In this document: piece after piece, positions 53,426 to 64,000 of the stretch
Layout of the letters: the number at the start of each line of letters is the position of its first letter
Numbering within the stretch: the first letter of the stretch is position 1
From: Tubulanus polymorphus
Lineage: Eukaryota; Nemertea; Palaeonemertea; Tubulaniformes; Tubulanidae
Direction: 5' to 3'
Assembly (NCBI RefSeq): GCF_964204645.1
Contig: NC_134030.1
Span: forward strand, 17,117,110 to 17,181,109
Length of the DNA: 64,000 nucleotides
Notes under the pieces: model-generated
Seen by the model: the letters and a program-made list of their open reading frames with translations, nothing else
Told to the model about the DNA's origin: nothing
The model's database searches: none
Program-made: the position numbers and the translations under genes

Positions 53426-54203
53426 GTAAAAGAGATACGAAAAAAATTTGATGAAGAAAAAACGTATGAATTACAAAGTCGTATGATAGCGTTGTACTGC
53501 AACCAAGTTTCGTCCAACGGAAAGAGATCCTTTTACCGTTATCGCCTGCCAAATGAAGAAAGAGATTTAAAACATGCTTGCCGACTGGCAGTATTGAAGG
53601 CACTCGGTATTTCTCGAGCCCGTCTTTTACCAATCATGCAAGGGGGCATTTTGCCTAAAAATGATGGAAGGGGGAGGCATGGCAATCAGTATGTTACTTC
53701 ACCAGAAATTGTCAATATGGTACGTAGTGATTACCAATTATCATTCACATATGAACAATAAGTATTGGCAAACAAAAAATTCATTATCAGACTAACAGAA
53801 TACTTTCCGTTTCAGGTTGAAGATCACATTAAATCATATGAACCGACAGAGTCACTATGGTCGTACTTCAACAAACAAAAAATATCTACCATCCCATCTT
53901 AATGTGGTAGAACTATACAAGGGATTTTTACGACAAACGGCTCTACTAGCTAATCATCATCCCGTAACACTATCCATCTACAGGAAAATTTTCAATAAAA
54001 TGAACCTTTCATTTCAAAGCCCACGGACTGATACCTACCCTACTTGCGACTTACTAAACAACAAGAAAGTAGCTATGGATGATGGCCAAACTAAAATTAA
54101 GTTAGAAGAGCAGCTAGCTGAACACCATGCGAAAGCTGCCCTGGCCATGGAAACGATGAAGGCTGATATGCTAAAATCGAGGCATTTCTTTGAACGCGTT
54201 TAG
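53426..54203 (+). pseudogene. TE-type gene fragment, two exons
   Basis: Exon A (53426-53719) follows a TTTTAG acceptor and ends ATG|GTACGT. It contains KHACRLAVLKALGISRARL and GGILPKNDGRGRHGN. Exon B (53816-54203) follows TTTCAG and carries HYGRTSTNKKYLPSHLNVVE, MNLSFQSPRTDTYPTCDLL and LAEHHAKAALAMETMKADM. These are recurrent blocks in an uncharacterised transposon-encoded protein family of invertebrates (an 'FLxxLGIS' segment, then 'SHYxRxxxxxxYL', then 'F..PR.DTC..CD..H..KA'). One base has been gained or lost near 53845, breaking the frame. Confidence 0.5.
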
Positions 54204-54678
54204 TTGTCAGTGGTGATATTCAGACTCAGATTTCAGACTTCCTGATAGATTGTGTTCACTGTATTTTCTATATTCATTGTAGTTAGTATTACAAGCGTAG
54301 TAATGACAGTTTCTCTTTAATCATAAATAATGAAATAATTAATTGTACATTTCATATTTTTCGTTCGTTTTTTATTTCTGTTCTTGGGTTTGAGAGAATT
54401 CCAATAAACTTTCAAAATCGTATATCAACATGAACACTGTTGTTTTGTCTAAAGAAGATTTGAAACGGATACTTTCTGAATCTTCAATTGACCTCTGATA
54501 AGCGTTTTCGGATCGAGACAAAAAGTCGGGCTGCTCAACCACTGAGGTATCAGTTTGCAGCAGTGACCTGTTACAAAGTGCATGCAGTGCCATGTGTCTA
54601 GTACAGTCATGGTGTTGTGTATATAGAATCAGCCTAGCTGTGAAACCAAATCGTACACTGTAAAACACCGCTACGATT
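54204..54678. other. Non-coding, no feature seen
   Basis: Lies between the TE fragment and the BEL coding region. It may contain the end of the BEL leader or its neighbours, but no LTR was recognised. Confidence 0.3.
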
Positions 54679-55791
54679 ATGAACGCGACCATTGACATTC
54701 AATCACCCAAAGCAGAAGAGATCGAACTGAGAAATTTTTGGGATCTCGAAACTCTCGGCATTAAAGAGTCGGAGACCGACAAAGAAGCCGAAATCTCGTT
54801 CTTGGATTACAAGTTTAATTATATCAACAGCAATGAAAATGGCAGGTACGTAGCAAGCCTACCATGGAGCTACAACCATGCCCCTTTACCAACGAACAAA
54901 GACGTCGCTGCAAGTATGACACGCGCCATGTTTAACCGTCTATCATCAGAAACCCTACACTTCTACGATCGAATTTTCAAAGACCAACTTGTGCGTGGAT
55001 TCATCGAGAAAATAAATGACACTTGTGATAGTGTACCCTATCTTCCCCACCATGGGGTACGGAAAGTCTTTTACTGCCCCGTGACGCATAGTATTCGATT
55101 GCAGCTGCATAGTAGGTGACGCCTGTAGTCTAAAACGATTGTTGATTTGATTTGATTTTTTTTGCATAATTGTTACATAATTTATACGTATAATGTATGA
55201 CAATCATCAGGACCTCGGAAATCATTATGTGATTGCCAAGCCGAGGCCTTGGAGCAGATAACAATACAATTATGAAAAGAAGGAAGATTGAGAATGATGG
55301 AATTATACTATTTGGATAGTAAGAAGGACAGAAAGGACCTTTCTCTCATCAACGACCTTGCCGCTATCCTCATCAGATTCCGTATTCACAAAATTGGCAT
55401 GTTATCAGATATAGAGAAAGCCGGTCTTACAGATTGGACAAAACGAAAGGGGACTACACAAAGTTTTTCTGGATTAATGACCCGGCTATCCCAAACAGTG
55501 ATTTCGAAGTCTATCGGTTCAAAGTTATTCTCTTCGGAGCGTAAGCTCACCGTTCTAAAACCTTTGATGAACTATGACTCGGATACATCTCGTGCTCTGG
55601 AGAGAGACATATACGTCGACAATATCATCATGGATGTTAACTCGGAGACTGAAGTGTTAGACATCTACAATGAAGCTACCCGGATTAATAACGCGGCAGG
55701 ACTAGTCCAGAGATCTTGGTCTTCGAATAGCGAATCAGTGATGCAGTCAGCAACTAAAAACAATACACCCGAAACTGGTCCATCAACCTAA
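54679..55791 (+). pseudogene. pol: BEL/Pao Pol, reverse transcriptase region
   Basis: The first open part (to 55119) has the BEL linker ELRNFWDLETLGIKESE, then GRYVASLPWSYNHAPLPTN and YLPHHGVRKV, the N-terminal RT region. A roughly 190-bp insert lies at 55132-55325. The second part (55326-55791) contains LINDLAAILIRFRIHKIGM, SDIEKAG and DIYVDNIIMDVNS, the region carrying the RT catalytic Asp pair (YVDN form in BEL). Expected sequence between SDIEKAG and that block is partly missing. The frame then meets the inverted-repeat unit at 55798 and resumes at 63578. Confidence 0.85.
55132..55325. mobile_element. Small insertion within BEL RT
   Basis: Sequence unrelated to BEL coding separates two parts of the RT that should be nearly adjacent. 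It contains a CCTCGG...CCGAGGC inverted pair and ends AT-rich. It may be a SINE or MITE; no A/B boxes or clear duplication were found. Confidence 0.4.
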
Positions 55792-56134
55792 GTACTAGAA
55801 CGCAGTCTCAAATGTTTTGTGACTTTCTCAAAATGTATCAAAAATTTAAGTAATTTTTAGTTCATAAGTCTTCAAATATTCATTAATGAACAGTTAAAAA
55901 TTGTTGAAACATGTCGACTCAGCCGTAAAATCAACCCATTCACAGTCCCGAATGTGGGATAATGTCGGGCTTTAGAGAACATAATCCCCCGAGGTCTTCA
56001 CATTTACAGATAAGATTATGTAAGCGTGTCGCGCGTTACACCGGATAGGCACACAATAGAAATATGAGCCGCACGTTCATTGATCATCACCAATTAAGAG
56101 GACCGCTATTGTGAAAATTGACTGCGGGAGGAAT

Positions 56135-56365
56135 ATTCCTCCCAAAGTCAATCGATGGAAACTTGACCAAGGGGTCTGATATTCAAACAATTGACTTTGG
56201 GAGGAATATTCCTCCCAAGGTCAAACGAAGAGAATTTGACCTTCAGTTCTGATATTCAAAGTATCGACTTCGGGAGGAATATTCCTCCGACTGTCAAACG
56301 AAGGAAAATGGACCTAGGTCTGATATTCGAAATATTGACTTTGGGATGAATATTCGTCCAAACCT
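56135..56365 (+). repeat. ~72-bp tandem units with an 18-bp perfect palindrome (left arm)
   Basis: GGGAGGAATATTCCTCCC, a perfect palindrome, recurs at about 56139, 56211 and 56275 and in a changed form at 56343. Each is joined by GTCAAACGAAGAGAATTTGACC-like spacers written here in parts (GTCAAACGAAG, AATTTGACC). The right arm at 62960-63250 carries the same series. Likely binding sites for whatever acts on the ends. Confidence 0.8.
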
Positions 56366-57135
56366 CTAACGCTAAAAACCTGAGCTTTTAGAATGATAGG
56401 TCTACTAGTTAAATTTTTTTCTTGATTGATTCACGCTGGGAGGTCTACATCAAATTATATATTTGATCAAATCAATTATGTTTCAACTGCGAATTCACAT
56501 TTGATATTGATATTAATCATCAATATTACTCATCATTATATAGCGCACTGCTGCAAATTGTAACCAGTGTGCTTTTCATGGGTATAAAATTAACACAAGT
56601 TGAAGAAATCGAATTTGAAATACGTGGATAATAAAAAATAAGTTGAAGAGGCGGAGAGATCTGACGAAAAGAAACAACAAACGATATGGGCGCCAAATTG
56701 ACCCATGCCTAATTGCCCGACCAAATAGTCCGACCAGACCTGAGTCAAATTAAGCCGAGTCAAATTAGCGTGTTAATTTAAACTGGTTCTGGAAGTCAGT
56801 CACTTCGCTTTGCTTAAGTATGGACTCGTTTTAGAGTATCTTCAAGCATTGTTTAGTATCGAATGAATGGGTTTGCATTTGAATGTGAAATAAATTTGAA
56901 CATGAAAATCAGCGCGCTCTTTGGTAAGCCATGAAAACAATTTCGGACCCTGATTCGAGCCAATTTGTTTGCAAATTAGCCATTGTCCTAGTTTTAACTT
57001 CTGATTTGTACCCTGTATAGGCCGGTTTATATTTCTGTTTGTACTCTTTCATAGAAATTCGACAGATATCAAATAGCATCTTTGATTAAAGACACTGTTG
57101 ACCGGTACAAACCAATATATCCATCCATCCGACAT

Positions 57136-57171
57136 ACGAGCAATTATTTCATTAATGAGATAATTGCTCGT
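57136..57171. repeat. 36-bp near-perfect palindrome
   Basis: ACGAGCAATTAT and its complement ATAATTGCTCGT flank TTCATTAATGAG, with mismatches only near the centre. Possible hairpin; no T-run suggesting a terminator for a nearby gene. Confidence 0.7.
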
Positions 57172-57949
57172 AGATCCGACAGCTATGTTTTACAACTAGA
57201 AGTGCATAAAATCAGATTCCTAATGATATTACATGTATTACTATTAAGAATAAGCTATTAATTATGATTAAATTCAAAAAGAATTGAGAAAATATCTTGC
57301 TTTGAATGGCTTTTAATTAAATATTGGAAAGGGCGATTTTGAAGGGGGAATTTTATCTGCGGTGTCACTGCTAATCGAGTAATCAAGAAGCACAAACTCC
57401 CTAAGGTGATAAAGTGTTTTAAGCAGATCTTTTCCGATTGTGATCCCAATATATGAATTGCACATGGAACTATTATGTATAAACACCTCTCACAATTTAC
57501 GTAATGACAGAGTGGCGTCCTTTTGCACAAGCTATATTACACCATGATGAAAAGCCTTTTTTATAGTTTAGAGTTGGATTTCTCGATGTATAAATGCAAG
57601 CAGGGTCAGAAGCTTTATGCTCAATAACATTAGGTTCCTATAAATGTTTGCTATGGATTTCAAAATAAAAGAAAAATCTACGTTTAAATGAGATATTAGT
57701 TTCATTACTCGTGATATATTGAGGAATCTCTGCAATAAAATTTGACGATTTCAAAATTATTACAAAATGAGCAAACTTTGTGATATCTGCTAACAGTATA
57801 AATTCAAGCGTATATGCAGATTTGCGTGATATGTAATAAATATCGTAGCAAATAATCAAAGTGAGAAAAGTATCTACTGTAGCTAGAGATGATAATGAGT
57901 CCCATATCCAGAATATCTGAACCAAAATATCTCCCTCAAAAAACCTTCA

Positions 57950-58745
57950 ACCATTCAAAAAAACATAGGAATATGGTTGTAGGTAAAAATCTCCGTGGTA
58001 AAAATCCCCTTGGTAAATATCCCCTGTGTAAAAACCCAAAATATTCAAAGTAGGTAAAAATCCCCACTCGGTGATTTTCAAAGACATTTCAAAGCAAAAT
58101 GTTTCTCCAATTCTATTAATTTGCTATGAGACTGAAATATGTTAGAACTGTGCAACGAAATCTTTCTTTGCGATAAATTCTTAAGTAAAACTCTTAGCAC
58201 AAAATAAATTGTTAGAATTGATAAGAATAATTAATTTTTATTTGTAATATCTAAAGATTCGAACAGGTGTATTTTTGAACTGCGGACTCTTGTTAACTGT
58301 GGTATATTTCAGCTGTTCGATGCCAAAAATTATTAGAAATAATGTTCTTTTGATTTGAAATATTTTAGATTCAAGCTAGTGTAATATATTTGAAATGTGC
58401 GATGAACCCTTTCATCAAGCTGTGCGATCACTTTATTTACCAATTTAGTAGTAATGAACAATGTTAATTTTGTAGTATGTTTTAATTCAAATAGTATATA
58501 CTATAGTTTGTATACTCATGATATCATTATGGTGTTTCATAGTAAAATATGAATACATTGGATATACGTATCAATAATATGAATTAATTGACCTTAAGAT
58601 TGTATCTACAATCCATTCAAAAGGAGGGGGATTTCTACCTACACTAAAGAATCGGGGATTTTTACCGAGAGGATTTTAACCTAGGGGATTGTTACCTAGG
58701 GTATTTTTTACCCAGATGATTTTTGCCGCTAACCATAGATGTAGT
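57950..58745. mobile_element. MITE-like repeat with GGTAAAAATCCCC ends
   Basis: The left part repeats GGTAAAAATCCCC and variants five times (57980-58070). The right part repeats the complement (GGGGATTTTTACC type) at 58620-58730. The core has no ORF. Part of the core (58310-58440) is similar to 59815-59950, so the family is present at least twice. Confidence 0.65.
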
Positions 58746-59814
58746 TTGTAATTTTGAATAATGGTCTTGGCAATGCACTAATTATGAACAATTTACTTTG
58801 TTTTGTTGAATTAACTACTTGTCATCAATTCACTATAGAACTATGGTGGATCCTAACAATGAGTCTGGCCTGCTATTCTAAACTCTTTCCGAAAATTATA
58901 TTGCTAAGATATTCCTAGTCTTCATCATTTAGCATGAACTCTAGATGTTGGCCTGGATATATTTCGGATTCATTAAATGGTATCATGGGCGTGGAATGTT
59001 TGGGCGGAGGTATTATGCTCCAGTTTCACGCGTAAAACAAAACAAAAAAAAAATATCCATACATAGGAACTGTTGACAAGTTGTAATAAATCTCTATAGA
59101 TGAAACAATTTTAAAGAAAATGCATTATGTTTGTAGTTTTTATTCAACTACTATTGACTGTGCGCCTCGGGCTCAATCAACACGTCATCTCCATGATTTC
59201 TATCACACATCATCAGCTGCCATTGAAATATTTGATTAGGCAGTCCTATCAAAAGTAGCGTAAATTGATACATGCGAATAATTGATGTTTCCAAAGGGTT
59301 TTTGTTACTGGCTCGTTTACATGGGAATGGTCGAAATTCCCCGTTAGGAATCCCCCGAGAAATCCCATTGAAGAGGTTATGGTTTGCTGCTGTTGGCCTG
59401 TTTTTTCGTTTGTATTGCAAAATTTAGTCCAAACTAACTGGAATCGTTTTAAATTGATTTCTGTGAAAATCTCAATTTTTCCCCACATGTCAACAAGTGC
59501 CTTTCAAATCAGGATAGATTCCGATTGCGAAATAATGATCGTAGCAATTTTTTAGTATTATTTATCTATGGTTTGATACGTCAAGATTTCAGTAAAAAGG
59601 GCAACTTTATCGTTTATGTTAGCGAAGCTTGGTATACAAGCAGGCTGACAATAACAAGCCACTGAATTTTATGGGGTTAGTCTTTGTATAGCTCTTTATC
59701 TATAGAAAGTCAGTGATTAAGCCCTAAGTAAATATTGCTCAATTAAAGAGAATTCATTATGATGAGCAATGTACTAGCGATGACAGGCCTATGAGGCACC
59801 CGTAAATCAAAAAT

Positions 59815-60030
59815 ATATTTCGCTGTGCGATGCGAAAATTATTAAAAATAATAAAACTTTTAATTTGAAATCGCTTAAATCAAAGCTAGTGTAATATATT
59901 TGAACTTCCTAGCGATATATTTGTCCTTTGCGATAACTTTTAGTATTAATTTAATATTAATAAAGTATATCAATCTTTGGGTGAACGGAAAAAATGGCCT
60001 AGGGAAAAATTGGGAAAAATTGCCGCTAAA
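59815..60030. repeat. Partial second copy of the 57.9-58.7 kb repeat
   Basis: CGATGCGAAAATTATTAAAA followed by CAAAGCTAGTGTAATATATT parallels 58320-58400, and the end contains CCTAGGGAAAAATT and TTGCCGCTAA as at 58670-58735. Truncated. Confidence 0.5.
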
Positions 60031-60310
60031 TGAATATTAGAATTTGCTCCTTTTGTAATAATTTTGAATTGTCAAATTCAACTGAGCATTGGTGTATGCT
60101 GAATATCACGAACAACAAAACATTTATCCTTAAAAACGTTGATTTTCTTTTTCATCTTTCTTTATTTCAATAATAATCAATCGATTTTTAAGTCTAATTA
60201 ATTACCAGGATAGCGACTTAATGTGTATGTGCCTTTAAGTCAACTAGTTTCCGAACCCAAGGTATGTCAATCAAGACAGATCTTCGTCTAGAAAAAGTAA
60301 GATGCATTCT

Positions 60311-60353
60311 ATCATGGACTGTAAAACGATTGATTCGTTTTAGAGTCCATGAT
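60311..60353. repeat. 43-bp hairpin
   Basis: ATCATGGACTGTAAAACGA and its complement TCGTTTTAGAGTCCATGAT flank TTGAT. Stem of about 18 pairs with one mismatch. Confidence 0.75.
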
Positions 60354-61029
60354 TCTATCCACTAATTTAAATGTAAGGACTATATAAGGCTACATGAGTC
60401 AATACGAAAGCATGTATACCGCAGGTCACTTAATCTTAAGCTTGATTGTGAGAGTTGTTTAAACACAATGGTCACATGAGTAATTATTGGTTGTGCGACA
60501 ATGGGAGAAATCTGCCTTAGACTTCTCATCCCGATATCCGGAGTCCTGGGCTTAGTAACTTATGTTTAGAATAAATTTTATCCGATATTTTTATAACAAT
60601 GCTTTTCTCTCTCTCTCTCTCCGTAAATTCCGGACGTTTTCTGGGTGGTAATGTTCAGTGGCCAGTAGGCTGGATTGTATTTTCTCTTATTTCATAAATC
60701 ACAATGCATATAAACTAAAACTGAACTGAATTGAAACTGAGTTCGGTTAGCAGTATTAACCTCCTAATTAACTTTCGGAATTATATATAAAAGAGTGAAG
60801 AGTGAAACATCAACCCTTATACCGAATACACTTGTATAAATGAGAACATGCACACTAGGACAATGGCTAATTTGTGACCTTAAAATGAAAGAAAGACTCG
60901 AATTTCTTTTATCACACGCGACACGCGAATCTCCTAATTACTCTAATAATGAGAGAAAACTTAAGACGAATTAAATGTATCAGCTTTATAATTGAATGAT
61001 GATTATGTACGCGTAACTTCAATGATTTG

Positions 61030-62510
61030 TATCGATCGGTAAATGAAATTTCCATTTAAAGAATGTATTTATGCAATGATACGGTTATACTCGCCGAGAC
61101 GCCAGAAGGACTTCAATGTGCCCTTGTTAATATTTCTAATTACTGTCATGTAATGCATATCGGAATTAATTATGAAAAAACGAAAATTGTCGTCTTTAGA
61201 AAAGCTGTCAATGTAAGAAACTTTGTTTGGAAGATTGATGGAAAAGTAATAGAAAGTGTAAACTGTTTTACATACTTAGGTATGGATTTCAATTTCAATG
61301 GAAAACATAATGTAACTATCAACAGTCTGGCGTCTCGGGGAGTATCAGCATACTATAATTTCAGAAAATACCTTCTGCAGTATCCAAAAGTCACACCCAG
61401 GCTAGCCATTAAATTTTTTAACAGCCTCGTGGTACCTGTCTTAACTTATGGCTGCCAAATATGGGGTTTCAAAGAACAAAGAAAACTAGAGAGAATCCCT
61501 CTCAAATTTTATAAATACCTCCTGGGAGTTAAAAACTCAAAACCTGATAACTTTGTATTTAGTGAAATTGGTAAATATCCAATACATATTCAGCAAAGAA
61601 TGCTTATTGTGAAATATTGGCTTAATATACTTAAAACTAAACCCGAGAAACTAACTAAGCTGATGTACAATCAAATGTTAGATGATATCATACGTGATCA
61701 CCGTGTAATTAATTGGGCTTCTTTGGTTAGAGATCTATTGAATGGCCTAGGATATGGTCAATTCTGGTTAGACCAGCAAGTTGACAACGAAAAGTGGTTC
61801 CTGCACTCAATCGAGGTTAGAATGCTTGATCAGTTCAAACAGCAATGGCATACTTTTTTACAAAACTCATCTAAAGCCAAATACTTTCGTGAATTCAAGA
61901 AGGGAGTAATCTATGAATCATATCTAGATTTACCTAAGGAGGTACGCACAAAGATTGCAAGGCTTAGATGTTCTAGTCATGATCTGTTAGTCGAAACTGG
62001 ACGCTGGGCCAGACCTAAGATACCTTATAATAGTCGTATTTGTAAATGTTGTAATCTGAATGAAATCGAGGACGAGTACCATTTTGTTTTAATATGTCCT
62101 GCATACTATGGTTTAAGACTAAGTTATATATCGAGATCTTACTGGACAAATCCGAACATAGAAAAATTCATCCACCTAATTTCCAGCAGTAGTAAATTAT
62201 ATAATCTTTCCACTTTTCTTAGGAAAGCCTTTAATATTCGGCTTCAACTATTAAATGGGTAATCCAACTATGTACAGTGTGACCACATAGATATATGCCA
62301 TGTATGTCATAAATCTATGTGGAAAGGCTTTCAATCACCTTTGGTATATATTATGTATTCAATGTATTTATATACTTGAGTTATTATTTATTCAATGCAT
62401 TTATATACTTGAATTATTTACCCGCCATACATTATCATGTAATTGTGTCATATCATAAAAAAATTTATATTTTTTTGATATAATAAACTAATAATAATAA
62501 TAAATTTATC
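61030..62510 (+). mobile_element. 5'-truncated LINE (non-LTR retrotransposon)
   Basis: Carries the end of a LINE ORF2, a short 3' untranslated part and an (ATA/AAT) repeat tail at 62488-62505, typical of the CR1/I/RTE-like groups. It lies inside the inverted-repeat unit. The 5' end is lost, as is usual for LINEs. Confidence 0.7.
61063..62262 (+). pseudogene. LINE reverse transcriptase C-terminal part
   Basis: The ORF begins in the catalytic box: LCNDTVILAETPEGLQ matches the (Y/F)ADDTVILAES block, with the first Asp of the pair changed to Asn. It continues with NYEKTKIVVFRK and FTYLGMDF, the thumb region (SLVVPVLTYGCQIWGF), and ends with a C-C-H-C motif (ICKCCNLNEIEDEYHFVLICP) given here in parts: ICKCCNLNE and EYHFVLICP. 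It is open for 399 residues but lacks the fingers, palm start and endonuclease, and the changed Asp would inactivate it. Confidence 0.8.
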
Positions 62511-62927
62511 AAATTACGTCCATTGAAAATGAAATTAGCTAAACTCGAGCCATATAACTATTTAGATTTATCGCAGTTGTCTTGTGAAAATTTATAACCA
62601 ATCTTTATATAGTTCCCTGTAAAATCTAAACTCAATTTCTATATTATACACGTGATTTAATTACGATTTCTCAACTTCGTGTTTATTCTATAATGAGAAG
62701 CGCACTGATTAAATCTGATTTCAACGGATTGTCGAAAAAGTTACAGCAATTTACTGTTAGAGAAAGAAAATACTAAATCTATTAAGTTTTCTAAGTTTTG
62801 TAAGTGCCATACCATCTCATGCTCTAGGATATCGTGTATCGTAACATTTGAAATTCCTAAATCTACCTGGCTTCATTGGGTACTGTTTTTTTAAAAAGAA
62901 AAACAAATAACAACCAACGCACCAATA

Positions 62928-63575
62928 CCTATAATTCTAAAAGTTCAGGTTATAACGTTTAGAATATTCCTCCCTAAGTCAATACTTTGAATATAAGACC
63001 AGAAGGTAAAATTCTCTTCGTTGGACTTTTGGAGGAATCGTTTGAATATCGGACCCCTTGGTCGAGTTTCCATCGATTGACATTGGGAGGAATGTTCCTC
63101 CCGAAGTCGATACTAATATCAGAACTGAAGATCAAATTCTCTTCGTTTGACCTTGGGAGGAATATTCCTCCCAAAGTCAATTGTTTGAATATCAGACCCC
63201 TTGGTCAAGTTTCCATCGATTGACTTTGGGAGGAATATTCCTCCCGCAGTCAATTTTCACAATAGCGGTCCTCTTAATTGGTGATGATCAAATGAACGTG
63301 CGGCTCATATTTCTATTGTGTGCCTATCCGGTGTAACGCGCGACACGCTTACATAATCTTATCTGTAAATGTGAAGACCTCGGGGGGATTATGTTCTCTA
63401 AAGCCCGACATTATCCGACATTCGGGACTGTGAATGAATTGATTTTACGATTGAGTCGACATGTTTCAACAATTTTTAACTGTTCATTTATGAATATTTG
63501 AAGACTTATAAACTAAAAATTACTTAAATTTTTGATACATTTTGAGAAAGTCACAAAACATTTGAGACTGCGTTC
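62928..63575. repeat. Right long inverted repeat
   Basis: Reverse complement of 55798-56405 with small differences, including the palindrome series (perfect palindrome at about 63156 and 63228). Confidence 0.85.
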
Positions 63576-63577
63576 TA

Positions 63578-64000
63578 GGACTTATTAGGAACGCTAAGGA
63601 TGACGTAATTAGTTGTCAATCAAAGTTAACCGCGCCGGACACGACCTACACAAAATGAGAAATCCTCAGCAAAATAGCTTATAAGTACAATCCACTCGGA
63701 TTCCTAGCGCCTGTTGTAATTACCGCAAAGATTTTCGTACAGGATCTTTGGCGACAAAATTACGCGTGGGGTGTACCGATACGCGACGACATTCAAAACG
63801 AATTGAAAGAGGCCACATCGATCAAAACCGACCGTAAATACTTCGAAAGTGGTACCGCCATATCGGACTGTGAGATCCATGGGTTTGGTGACGCGAGTCA
63901 ATCAGCCAACAGTGCAGTCATCTACATACGCGCCGAGAATCGTACTTCCTTTTTTATGTATAAAACTCGTGTTACGCCGGTCAAAGAACTAACGATGCCG
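63578..64000 (+). pseudogene. BEL/Pao Pol continued, RT-RNase H connection, cut by the window end
   Basis: In frame with 55791 after removal of the inverted-repeat unit. Contains EILSKIAYKYNPLGFLAPVV, IFVQDLWRQNYAWGVPI, then ISDCEIHGFGDASQSANSAV, the D-A-S start of BEL RNase H, and KTRVTPVKELTMP. One TGA at about 63657 interrupts it. Continues beyond the window. Confidence 0.85.

Larger units (their letters stand above)
55798..63575. mobile_element. 7.8-kb unit with ~600-bp inverted repeats, inserted in BEL at TA
   Basis: GAACGCAGTCTCAAATG at 55798 and its complement ending at 63575 open long inverted repeats (55798-56405 and 62928-63575). TA flanks both edges, and the BEL frame is continuous once the unit and one TA are removed. 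No transposase was recognised. The interior holds a LINE 3' end and MITE-like repeats. It could be a giant non-autonomous DNA transposon or a composite of two elements. Confidence 0.7.

Noticed and set aside
57258-59488. Several 70-95 codon ORFs
   Set aside because: AT-rich chance frames in MITE-like or non-coding sequence with no motif.
60609-60624. CT dinucleotide run
   Set aside because: A short simple repeat of no evident consequence.

Overview
The window is animal nuclear DNA, most likely from an aquatic invertebrate. Coding pieces carry GT-AG introns, and almost everything recognisable is a transposable element or an integrated virus-like element. The species cannot be named from sequence alone. 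No conserved single-copy host gene was recognised.

Layout. (1) 1-7689: an LTR element with gag and protease remnants and no recognisable reverse transcriptase. Its interior holds a decayed GC-rich ORF, a 350-bp foldback, an AT-rich virus-like ORF and a 24-bp minisatellite. (2) 8593-15785 plus 34810-35150: a minus-strand, intron-bearing hAT/DUF4371-type transposase-like gene ('gene 2'). It is cut twice: an intact-looking hAT transposon (8650-12225) sits in its 3' end, and a Polinton sits in its first recognised exon. (3) 15786-34809: a complete 19-kb Polinton/Maverick (adintovirus-like) with 90-bp terminal inverted repeats, 5'-AG ends and a 6-bp target duplication. It encodes a protein-primed PolB split by an intein, a VLTF3-like zinc protein, minor and major capsid proteins, a retroviral-type integrase with a chromodomain, a packaging ATPase and several small membrane proteins. 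A probable solo LTR (27474-29080) sits between the capsid promoter and its ORF. Several large ORFs carry stops or frameshifts, so the copy is decaying, but the major capsid and ATPase ORFs are open. (4) 36.4-45.2 kb: a minus-strand Helitron of the Helentron type (Rep, PIF1 helicase, endonuclease), interrupted by a Ty3 element (39913-44881). (5) 45.2-47.8 kb: an AT-rich Polinton-like fragment, abutted by a second, 5'-truncated Ty3 element ending at 50911. Both Ty3 elements carry an SGNH/GDSL-hydrolase-like ORF after the integrase, in the position of env. (6) 50.9-54.2 kb: fragments of a TE-type gene. (7) 54.7-64 kb: a BEL/Pao element interrupted by a 7.8-kb unit with ~600-bp inverted repeats, which itself holds a LINE 3' end and MITE-like repeats.

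How it works together. The Polinton genes share a start-site pattern, a T-tract followed by TAAATG or AATAAATG with almost no leader. This resembles poxvirus late promoters, and the element also encodes a protein resembling the poxvirus-type late factor VLTF3. The nesting order is readable from target duplications: gene 2, then the hAT element and the Polinton, then the solo LTR inside the Polinton; and separately Helentron then Ty3, and BEL then the inverted-repeat unit then LINE. The main points for follow-up are the PolB intein, the SGNH ORF of the Ty3 elements, the covarying hairpins in the solo LTR, and the late-promoter-like start motif.
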